A stretch of 64,000 nucleotides of DNA, from contig JAFUAB010000022.1 of the NCBI GenBank assembly GCA_017460885.1, positions 62,001 to 126,000 of the forward strand, given 5' to 3'. Source of the DNA: Lachnospiraceae bacterium (GTDB lineage: Bacteria > Bacillota > Clostridia > Lachnospirales > Lachnospiraceae). Made by a program: the position numbers and the translations under genes. Positions within the stretch are counted from its first letter, which is position 1, and every line of letters starts with the position of its first letter. Below are positions 35,993-48,100 of this stretch, one piece after another. A model generated the notes under the pieces. It saw nothing but the letters and a program-made list of their open reading frames with translations. It made no database searches and had not been told where the DNA came from.

Positions 35993-36018
35993 GGACTCCT
36001 TCGGGAGTCTTTTTCTTT
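35993..36018 (+). terminator. Terminator after the ABC permease
   Basis: GACTCC (35994-35999), a TTCG tetraloop, GGAGTC (36004-36009) and TTTTT from 36010. The 3' arm and the sequence after it belong to the upstream element repeated before the second giant gene; the 5' arm is present only here. Confidence 0.85.
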
Positions 36019-36076
36019 GAGGGATTATATATAGGGCTACCATGCCCTTGCGGATTAAGACGAAAACGTTTTCCGC
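36017..36076 (+). promoter_or_regulatory. Candidate promoter and cre-like operator of giant surface gene 1
   Basis: TTGAGG (36017-36022) and TACCAT (36038-36043) form a weak promoter with a 15-bp spacer. A perfect palindrome GAAAACGTTTTC (36062-36073) follows; it matches the CcpA cre core GAAARCGYTTTC at every position, and its centre is about 25 bp after the -10 box. It is also held in a potential stem GCGGA (36050-36054) with TCCGC (36072-36076). The same arrangement stands before the second giant gene. A LacI/CcpA-type repressor acting as a roadblock is inferred. Confidence 0.55.
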
Positions 36077-36120
36077 ATTGAACATAACTTTTAGGCATAA
36101 GAGAGAATGGAGAAGTAATT

Positions 36121-39100
36121 ATGAAGAGAAGAAAAACTAAACTTTGGAAGAAACTGCTTGTGGGATTTATGTCCTTCAATATGTTTCTGGGAAATCTGCA
36201 GGCTCTGTCCATAGAAGCCTTCGCGGCGGAAGTGGATCATGACGAGGAATACGCTGAAGAGGAAGGCGGTGTTTTCCTCGGAGACAGCTTTGAGGACTAC
36301 GGCTTTACCGCCGGGACAGAAGAGGATTATTCGGAATCTGACGAGTCGGTCGTATACAATGTATCCTTCTATGATACCGAGGGAAATGAGATCAGCACAG
36401 AGGAGTATTCAAAAGGTGCTTATCTGCAGCTCCCGGCACTTGAAGGAGATATCTCGTGGGTGGACTCCAACGGGTATTCATATTACGACTCAACACAGGT
36501 TATAAGTGATCTCTCTCTCTTTGCAATTGATAATAATATTGATAGTTCCGAATCTGTTGACAGTTCGGAAGCTGCTTCGGATGATACATCCGTTTCCGAA
36601 GAGGATATGACTGCGGCTGTACCGGCAGAGGATATTGAATATAAGTACGGACTGAGCGCTCACTTCACAGATGCTGACGGAGATGTGATCCCGGGTTATG
36701 AGGAAGCTGAACTTCCCAGGTTCACGGGATTCCTTAGTCTGAGTGATGTCAAGAATCCTCCGGTTGTGATCGAAGATTATGATTATGTAGAGGCAAGGAT
36801 CGGCAACACCGTGGTAACGGCTCTCAATGCCGATGAGAACGGTGAGATCATTGAACTTACCGCAGGCAGCGAAGTTTACAATGTAGATACGGATATAGAG
36901 CTTACACTTGTTTATAAATCGGTTTATGCGGCTGTCGAATTGAAGGGAACGGTTGTAGATGAGTTTGGCGATCCTGTCGGTAATGATTATATAGATATGG
37001 ATCTGCCCGAGTTTAACGAGGACGGAATACTTATACTTGATGATGAAGAGCTTCCCCCTGTAGAAAAGGTTAAGACCAGAGCAGGGCTTTTCAGATCGGT
37101 TTCCTACACATATGTAAAAACTACTCTCAACGGAACTACTATCAAGGCACTCAAAGGTGAGGCAGCCAAGAACGGAGTTGATACATATTATTCATATACT
37201 GTGGATGGGGAGACCTGGATCCCGATCACCGAGAATGGCACGGTATACTTTGAATACACCGATGGCAGGAAGAGTGTATATACATATGAAGATTCCAAGG
37301 TTTCTGTAAAGGCAACCTTACAGCATGCAAATGCGGTACCGGATGATGCCTATTTTACGGTAACACCCGTTATCAACGGTTCGGCGTATGATGTTGATAC
37401 ATATATCGATGCCCTGAATAAAAAGGCATCGAATGACAGCGTACCGGACGGCTTCGAATATACCACGGATAATACGCTGCTGTATGATATTGCTTTCTAT
37501 ACCGACGAGAGCAGGACCGAAGAGATCCAACCCGCCGAAGGTATGGTAAAGATCGAACTCAACTTCCTTAACAATCAGCTTAAGGAAGATATTGCCGCGT
37601 CCGATGACAGCAATATGGTGGTTAACCATATGAGCGTCAGCGAGTCAAAACTCGAGGAAGCCGGAACATTGGCAGATGCAAATGTATCGGTCAAGGATAT
37701 CCGCGTGGAATCCGTGGATGCGAATGTGTCTGTTACGGGAGAGAATGTTGAGTTTTCGACAGGGAACTTCTCGATATTTACGATTACTGATACGAGTTCT
37801 TCATTTGTTATAGAGATTTCTTTCCAAAGGGCAGATGGATCGAGTGATAATGCCCCGGTGTTAGCGCGGGAATTCTTGTATTTGACAGACAATTCAGGTA
37901 AAAAAGCACTTGTGCGTCTTGATGGATCACAGGCTCAGAATGGTGTAATTGAACTAACTACGGAGAGTATTTCGGATTCAGAGTTCTCATTTAGCAATTT
38001 TACACCCTCTGAAAGTACTGTTGAATTTTTGCAGGCATTGAATAAAGATGTGGCAGATACTACAAGCCTGAATGGAAATATAAAGAACAGAGATTTTTGG
38101 AATTCCAAGATGAAACTCCTTAATCCTGATGAGGATCTCATTGGTATGTATAGGTTTACCATGCCTAATAAGGACTCAAATGGAAAGTACTCAATTGTTA
38201 ATGGGAAATTGTCGATTAATGCTAAATTATCGGATGCCGGAAGTGGTGGGTTGATATATAAAAGTGTACTAGGCAATGCTGTTAATTTTGGTATAACTGC
38301 CAATGAGTATTACCAGGAAAATGACGCTGAGACGAATTTTGCTACAAAGCTATATAGTGGAAACGCTGGACAGATAGGAGGAGATTTATCAAATAATACA
38401 GGTAGTTATTATATTGGCTCGGTAACTAACAAGCTATTGATAAAGGATGGTAAATCTGATTTTAATATTTTTGCTCCGGCTGAATACGAGTTTTCACAAG
38501 AAAAAGAGAATCAAGGACAAGGATATAAATTAAAATACACATCTAAGGGCCATTTTTATCCTACCTCAAAGAATGATGTTGATGCTTATGTTAAATCTCT
38601 TATAGATGGGGTGACTGCACCTGCGGGGACTGCTCTGAAGCTTCCCATGTCCGGATGGCAGGATGATAAGGTTCTTTTGGATTTAAAGGCGTTTGATGAT
38701 AATGCGGTGATACATATTGATCTGGATGATGCTACAAATTCAGATGGTCGTACTATTGGCGATGTTATTCAAATTAACGGTCGCTTATATATTAATAAAA
38801 AACAAAATCAAACAATCGTATTTCATTCAACAAGGTCAAGCGTTGGTATAAGCAAGTTTATGGTCTGCAACGATGGAAGTTATAGTAATTGGATAGGATC
38901 TGACACTCAAACAGCTTCTGTAATTGAGCCAATTGCCAAAAGTATCATTTTTGATTTTACTTCTTCAAATGTTTCGTATGTAAGTATGGTGGATAACGGA
39001 TCTATTTGTGGAATAATACTGGCACCGCATGCTACGGTAGAGTGGTGGAATACTTCCAGCGGATGGATCGTGGCAGATGTTGCAAAGGGTCATCAAGGTG

Positions 39101-42100
39101 AATGGCATAACGTTTATCAGGAAATGCCTCCTTATACACCTCCGACAAATGACTCTGGTACCGGCACTATCAAGATTACCAAGAGGCTTCAGGGTAAGGA
39201 TTCAGCCGAGAACGTAAAGTATCTATTCAAGATGTTCGGACAGGACAGTACGAGATATTCTGTTGGAGAATTACATGCGAATATTACCTTTACAAGCAGC
39301 AAGAACAGGAATGTTGATTATACCAAGACTGAAGAAAATATTAACGGAACGGATCGCGAAGTATTTTACTTTGAGCTATATGCAGATGAAACCATAACGA
39401 TAGCAGGTCTGCCCATTATTCCTCGCGGAATCGATTCTAATGGGAAAGAAGTATCCAACGATTTCTATATACAGGAGGTTAAGGCACAGACAGATGCAGA
39501 TGAGGTCTATGTAGAAAGTTTGGTCAACTTTGTATCCGATACTTCCAATGTTGCCAACTTTGCATTAAGTCAGAGAACACAGAATATTACAATTTATCCG
39601 GATTCATCTATTACATATGTAAACGTTTACTACAGTACTCTGACTATCGAGAAGAACATTATAGGTTATGAGAAGCCCCTTACGGATGCTCAGAAGAATC
39701 AGATCAGGTTTACGGTTACAGGTCCTGACGGTTTTAACCAGACTGTTTCGTATTCCCAGTTTACAGACAATAAGTTTACATTTGGCAAAGAGTATAAGCT
39801 TAAACGTGGAGAGTATACAGTAACAGAGTCCGGAGCGGACATCGACAAAAATTACACATATACTACAACTATAAGCAATAATGGCAAGGTTACCATTGAT
39901 GCCGCTAATCCCGGAACCGTTACCGTAACCAATACTTATACCGAGGCTCCTACGGAAGCTACGGTTAAGAAGGTGTGGGACGATAGCGATGATCAGGATG
40001 GTAAGAGACCGACCGAACTCAAGGTAACTCTCAATAACGGGACAGAAGTATTCCTTAACGAGTTCAATAACTGGACCGCTACGGTTGGCAACCTGCCTAA
40101 ATATGATAATAATGGCGACGAGATCATCTATACATGGTCTGAGCCTTCGATGCCCGCAGGGTATACCCTGACCAATACCGAAAAGAACGGTACTGTTACA
40201 ACTCTGACCAACTCATATAATACCAAAAAGACTTCCGCATCTGTAGAGAAGGTATGGAACGATGACAGTAACCGCGACGGTATCAGACCTGACGGCGTAG
40301 AAGTAGCCCTGTACAACGGCGTTGATAACGATCCTGTTAAGACGGTCACATTAAATGCCGGAAACAATTGGAGTCATACGGAAAGTGATCTTCCTGTAAA
40401 TAAGGCAAGGACAAAGCTGACATATACATGGAAAGAATTGAATACTCCGTCTGAGTATACCAAGGCAGAGACAGTAAATGGAACTCTCACCACAATTACC
40501 AATACTCATACTATTGAGTCAACGAGTGTAAGTGTAAATAAGGTATGGAATGATTCTAATGATCAGGACGGCATGAGACCTGACAACATAAGCGTCAGAC
40601 TTCTCGCCAATGGTAAATCTGCCGTACATACTAACGGTACTGCAGTTAGCAATATTGAGTTAACGAGTACCGGTAATTGGAGCGGATCTTTCACAAATCT
40701 TCCCAAGAAAGCCGGTGGAACCGATATCACATATACAATAGAAGAAGTTGGTACAACGAATGAAAAGTTCACCGTGACCAAAAACGGCAGAACGAAAGAA
40801 TATACCGTAAGCATTAACGGCTTTACGATCACCAATAGCTGCGAGACAGAGAAGACCAGTATTAGCGGGTCCAAGACATGGAATGATAATAATGATCAGG
40901 ATGGTGTGAGACCTGATTCTATTACGATCAATCTACTTGCAAACGGTACGAAGGTTGATTCACAGCCAGTATCAGCCGACAATGAAGGAAAATGGAACTG
41001 GTCTTTTGAAAATCTGCCCAAGTATAGTAATGGTATTAAGATAGCTTACTCCATAACAGAGGATCCGGTTGCCAACTATACGTCCGAGGTAAGCGGATAT
41101 AACGTAACCAATACTCACGAAACAGAGAAAACAAGTATTAAAGTTACGAAGACATGGGATGATAATAATGACCAGGATGGTGTGAGACCCCCTTCGGTGA
41201 CTCTGCAGCTCTGTGCAGACGGGGAAGAAGTCGAGGGTAAGACAGCTGAATTAAGTTCTTCCAATGCTAAATCGGAAAATATATGGGAGTATACGTTTAC
41301 CGGACTTGATAAGAAAACAAATAACGGAACCGGATCCAGGCTGATCGAATATACCGTTAAAGAGGTTACAATTCCAAATGATTATGCGATTATTGGGGGT
41401 GAGAACGGTTCCGGTAAGAATATTACCAACTATCATAAGCCCGAGACTAAAAAGCTTACTATAACCAAGAACTGGATTAATAATAGCAATACTGCCGGGT
41501 TAAATCATGACAGTATTACTGTAAATTTATGGAAGTCGGTTAACGGCAGTGATCGGGTACAGGTTGGTGAACCTATAATCATGAACGGTACCGGTAACAC
41601 ATGGACATATACTACCGAAGAGCTTCCTGTTAAGGAAAACGGACAGGATATCACATATACTGTTACCGAGGAATCGGTATCACATTATAAGACCGAGATC
41701 AACGGACTGACCATTAATAATACTTATGAAACGATATCCGTAAACGGTACAAAGATCTGGAATGACGCCAAAAATCAGGACGGAAAGAGACCGGATTCCG
41801 TTAATGTTAAACTGACAGCCAGTACCGGTGAGATTTACAGTCAGATCGTGAAAGGGGACAAAAAGGCTGATTCCTGGAATTGGAGCTTCGCCGATCTGCC
41901 CAAGTATGCCAATGCGAATGGCGATCTCGTTACCTACACGGTCAGTGAAGATCCCGTGGAAGGATATACAACTGCATATGACGGCAATACAATAACCAAT
42001 TCATATACCCCCGGCAAGACTTCGGTGACTACCACCAAGACATGGGTTGATGGAGATAATCAGGATGGCATACGGCCTGCAAAAATCAATGTAGCTTTGG

Positions 42101-45100
42101 TAAAGACCTATACGGATGACGAGAACGCTACGCATGAGACGAATGTGGAGAGTGTAGAAATCACGGCCGCAAAAGATGGTACATGGTCCTATAAATGGCC
42201 GGAGCTTCCGGATCATGAGGATGGATATCCGGTCACCTATTCCGTGCGTGAGGATACAGTCACAGGCTATACGACAACTTATGAGGGCACCAATATCACC
42301 AACACTCATACTCCGGAGGTTACCGAGGTTACGGTTACCAAGGAATGGGACGATGATGATAACCGTGACGTAGTAAGGCCTTCATCTGTGACCGTGGTTC
42401 TCAATGGTGATGATGGAAGTTCCAGAGAAGCAACCATAGCACCTGACAGTAACGGGGTGTGGTCGTATACCTTTACCGGACTTCCTAAGTTTAACAATTC
42501 GACTACTCCTATTGAGTACACTGTATCCGAAAAGAATGTTAATAAAAACTATACATCTGAAGTAGACAATGAGAGCCTGAAGATCACTAACAAGCATGAT
42601 ACAGCTAAGGTTTCCGTTTCGGGAACAAAGATCTGGGATGATGATAATAATAATGACGGCTACAGACCTGATCAGATCAAGGTCAAGCTGCTTGCGGACG
42701 GTACGGAAACAGGTAAGACCGTAACTCTTCCTGGCGAAGATGGATGGAATTATTCATTTGAAGGACTGAATAAGTTCAGGAAGGGAGAAAACGGAGCTGT
42801 TCTGATCAACTATACCGTGTCGGAAGAAATCGTATGGAACGAAAACAATTCCGGCAAATATCTTGCCCCTGTTTATGATTATTCAAAAGACAATAACGGA
42901 AACGTTACCTGTACGATCACTAATAAACATACTCCCGATACTATGGAGTTTACAGTGACCAAGACATGGTCTGACGACAATAACCGGGATAACAAGAGGC
43001 CCGCTTCGATTGTATTTACGCTTTATGCTGACGGAGCGGCTGTATTGGATAATGCAGGCAACAAGGTAACAGCTACCCTGACCGATAATGCAACTGCCGA
43101 AAATCCTAATGTATGGTCATATACCTTTACCGGACTGGCTAAATTCAAGAGAGTTGATAATGAAACAAAGGAGATCAAATACTCTGTTAGGGAGGAAACT
43201 GTTCCCGCTGGATATGAAATCACAACCACAACGGATACTAATATTATCAATAATCATGCTCCTGAAACCGTTAAGTTCAATATAACCAAGAACTGGAACG
43301 ATAATGGTAATGAGGCAGGGCGCAGACCTGAGAATATCACGGTTATACTGACAGGAAAGGTAGGAGATAGTACTGTTTCTACTGATGAGTACAGTTTCTC
43401 GGGTACAAAGGAGACTGATGTATGGACATTTGAGACTCCCGAACTGCCTAAATATAATAAAAAAAGCCTAATCAGCTATACGCTTACTGAGTCTGAGCCC
43501 GGAAACAGCTACAGACAGGTTGGAGATGTTTCATATACCGAAAAGTCGGGATTTGTTCTCACTAATGAATATGTTCCGGAATATGTAACCATAAGCGGAA
43601 CCAAGGTTTGGAATGATGAATCCAACTTTGACGGATCGAGACCCCAATCTGTAAGGATCATAGTCAACAGAGGAACCGAGAATGTGGCAGAGCAGATCGT
43701 ATCCCGCGGATCAGACGCCGACAGCTGGGACTGGACTTTCGGTACTGATTATAAACTGCCCAAGTATGATAATGGTGAGCTGGTAGAATACACTATTGTT
43801 GAAGATACTACCGGATTGGCCGGAATCTACCAGACTTCCTACGATAATGCCACACAAAAGGCTAGTGCTGATAGCAGTGCTATCACCGGAATGACGATCA
43901 CCAACACCTATGAACCCGGCAAGACCACCGTATCCGTTACCAAGATTTGGAACGACGGTGAAAACAGAGACGGATTCAGACCTACAAGCATACAGGTTCA
44001 GCTTCACAAATATGTAGGTGGTGTAGAAAAAACCAATGAGGCTAAGACGGTCGAACTGAATGCCGGTAATAACTGGACTACTGCATGGAGCGGCCTTGCA
44101 TTAAAGGAAAACAATAAGACTGTTACATATACAGTTACCGAAGATACTGCGCTTCACGCCGGATATACATCGTCGATCACTCATACCGGCGATGCATGGA
44201 CCATAGAGAACAGTTACATCCCCGAAACTATAAGCATCAGTGGAGGCAAGGATTGGGACGATGCTAATAATCAGGACGGAGCAAGACCTGAGAGTATAAC
44301 TATCCTTCTGTATAAGAACAAGACCTCCGATGGAGATAGGTCCTCCGATGAAAACAATACCTCCGATGGAAACGAAACCTCCAATGGAGATGAAACCTCC
44401 GATGAAAACAATACCTCCGATGGAAACGAGACCTCCGGTGAAAACAATACCTCCGATGGAAACGAGACCTCCAATGGAGGCGAACTCGTAGCGTCTGTGA
44501 AAACAAATGCCAATGAGGGCTGGGCGTGGAGCTTTACCGATCTGTATAAGTATGAGAATGGTAAGCCTGTTAACTATACCGTTGAAGAGGCATCGGTAAG
44601 TCCTTATAGATTAACAGCTACAACCGAAGGTACGACTGATGCTAACGGTAACAGGTCAGGTATCATATTTACCAACTCGTATACACCTTCAACTACTTAT
44701 TTAGAAGGTTCAAAGACATGGAATGATAATAATGATCAGGACGGGAAGAGACCCGGGAGCATCACGATCCAGCTTCTGGCTAACGGTAACATTGTTACCG
44801 GGAAGACCCTGAAAGTTACAGATGAGGATGGTTGGAAATGGATATTTACGGATCTTCCCAGAAAGTCTAATGGTCAGGAAATTAAGTATACCGTAAGCGA
44901 AACTCCTGTATCCGGATATGAGACTGCCTATTCCGAGAATGGAGCGAATGTTACCAATACTCATACTCCCGAGACCATCACTGTAAGCGGTACAAAGACC
45001 TGGCTTGATAATGATGATCAGGATGGTAAGAGACCTGAGAGCATTACCGTACATCTTTTCGCCGGTGGTACGGAAGTGGCTAATAAAGTTGTTACGGCGG

Positions 45101-48100
45101 GAGATGATTGGAAATATACATTTACCGGTCTTCCCAAATATGCATCAGGCACAGAGATCACCTACACCGTTACGGAAGACACTGTGAGCGGATATACCAC
45201 AGAGTATTCCGGATTTGATATCATAAACAAACATACGCCTGAGAAGATCAGCATAAACGGATCCAAGACCTGGAATGACGCTGATGATCAGGACGGTAAG
45301 AGACCGAATACTGTTACTATCAAACTCTTAAAGAACGGGGAGGAATTTAAGACCGCAAGCATATCGGAGTTCAATGATTGGAAATGGAACTTTGATGATC
45401 TTGACAGGTATGAAGACGGAAGAGGGATCGCTTATACCGTAGTAGAGTCACCGGTTGATGAGAATTATACGGTAAATCCCGAAAACGGCTTTGTTGCGAC
45501 AACCTCAGACGGTAACATTGAAAAGCTTAAGGATCTTGTGTTTGTAAACACCCACACTCCCGAGAAAGTTACCATAGAGGGTACAAAGGTTTGGAATGAC
45601 GCTGATGATCAGGATAATAAGAGACCTGAGAGTGTGACCATTAATCTGCTTGCAAATGGTGAAAAGGTTAATAGCATAACCCTTAAAGAGGAAACAGGCT
45701 GGGATTGGAAGTTTGAGAACCTGGACAAATATTCTGAGAAAAATGAGATCACGTATTCAATCTCAGAGGAATCTGTAGAGGGATATACTCCTGATTATTC
45801 CTATGATAAGGATACGGATAAGTGGACGATCACCAATTCATATACTCCCGGTGAGACTTATGTAAGTGGTGTCAAGGTTTGGAAGGATAATGAAGATCAG
45901 GATAAGATCAGACCTGAAAGCATTACCGTTAAGCTGCTTGCTGACGGAAAATACCTTAATTCAACTACCGCAAGCGAATCCGATGGATGGACATGGAGGT
46001 TTGATAACCTTCCGATAAACAAGGCAGGAGCAAAGGGACAAAAGATCAATTATACAATAAAAGAAATCTCCGTAAACGGATATACTACGGAGATCGCAAA
46101 AGCTGAGGGCAAGGATAATGAATATGTGATCACGAATTATCATACGCCTGCGGAGATCAGCATCAGCGGTAAGAAGGAGTGGAGCGATAATAATGATCAG
46201 GATGGTATCCGTCCGACCAGCATAGATATAACACTCAGTTCAGATCTGGAGGGCTTCGAGAATCAGGTATTTACTGCTGTCGCACCTGATTACGAGTGGA
46301 GCTTTACCAATCTGCCCAAGCTGAATAAAGGTAAAAAGATCAATTATACAGTGACGGAAGATCTTAAAACAGCCGGATATGTATTTGATGAGAAAGCATC
46401 GAATCTCATAGGTTCACCTGATACAGTTGGTAATGTTTCAGGTATCACATTTGTCAACAAACACGAGCCCGAGAAAATAGAGATCGGTGGCATCAAGACC
46501 TGGAATGATGCAAATAATCGGGATAACAAACGACCTGCTGAGATCACGCTTGACCTATATTCCGATAAATCCGCAGACACCACGGTTCCGGTAAAGACTA
46601 TTAATGTGAAGGCTAATGAAAAGGGTGAATGGAAATGGAGCTTCGGCCAGGTTGACAAGTACAGCGGCGGACAGGTAATCACCTATACTGTAAAGGAAAG
46701 ACTTGTTGAGGACAGCGTATATACCGTTTCACCTGAAAGTGTAACCGTGACCGGTGAGAGCGATACAAATATCACCATTGAGAACAGCTATACTCCCGAG
46801 ACTATCAACATCTATGGTTCCAAGTATTGGGATGATAACAATGACCAGGATGGCATCAGACCCGAATCCATTGATGTGATCCTCAGGGAAAGAGGTACCA
46901 ATGGTCAAATAGACAAAAAGACCGTTACAGCCGAGGATGATTGGAAATGGTCATTTACGGATCTGCCGAGAAGAAGAAGTGGCGCTGTCATTCAGTATGA
47001 GGTCGTGGAGGCACCTCTTGCTGAAGACTCCGGATACACTTTTGAAGGGGCATCCACGGAGAATATAACTGAGAATGGGAAGGTTATCACCTTCTCAGAC
47101 ATAGTATTTACCAACAAGCATGTATCTTCGACTGTAAATGTATCGGGTACCAAGACCTGGGTTGACAATGATGATCAGGATGGTTCCAGACCTGCCAGCA
47201 TTACGGTTCGTCTGTATGCGAACGGTGAGGAAATCAAAAATACTACGGTCAGCGCTGATGAGAAGGGCGACTGGAAGTACTCGTTTGATGATCTTCCTGA
47301 GAAGGAATCAGGAGAGACGATCGTCTATACCATAACAGAGGATGAGGTTCTCAGTGCTAACGGAAGCGACAAAGCATATGTCTCTTCAATTGATGGATAC
47401 AATATAACCAATACTTATGAAACAGAGACCACATCCGTAAGCGTAAAGAAGATATGGGATGATGCTGATGATCAGGATGGAAAGAGACCTGAGAGCGTTT
47501 CCGTACAGCTGACAAAGAACGGAAAGCCTTATGGTGAAGCGGTTGAGCTTGACAGTGAGAACCTTTGGAGCCATACCTTCAGCAATCTGCCCAAATATGA
47601 AGCTGGTACAGCAATAGAATACGGCGTGACGGAAGCTGCTGTTGAGGATTATTCCACCAAGATAGACGGAAACATGTCTGCCGGCTATACCATCACCAAC
47701 AGTTATACTCCCGGAAAGACCGCCGTGAGTGTAAAGAAGATATGGGATGATGCCGATGATCAGGATGGAAAGAGACCTTCATCGATCAATGTTATTCTTG
47801 CAGCTGACGGTAAGGCCAAACAAACCGCAGAACTGAGTGCTGCAAATGACTGGAATTATACCTTTGAAGATCTTGACCTGTATTCATCCGGAAATCCGAT
47901 CAGCTACAGCGTAACAGAGAATTCCAAAGATCTGCCTGACGGCTACAAGCCCGGAGCACCTGTAAAGGTTGTAGATAACAGTAATGCCTGGAGCATTACC
48001 AATACTTATGTTCCGGAAACTACGTTTGTAAGCGGATCGAAGACCTGGAAGGACAGCGGAGATCAGGATGGTGTGAGACCTGAATCGATCACTGTCAGAT

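Noticed and set aside
36017-36120. A c-di-GMP riboswitch before the giant surface genes
   Set aside because: Expected for a c-di-GMP-controlled adhesin, but I could not find the conserved GEMM-I or class II core sequences in either leader. The conserved part is better explained by a promoter and cre-like palindrome.
35889-36120. Insertion sequence or attachment site flanking the giant gene pair
   Set aside because: No transposase, terminal inverted repeats or direct repeats were seen at either accessible boundary. The right boundary is outside the window.
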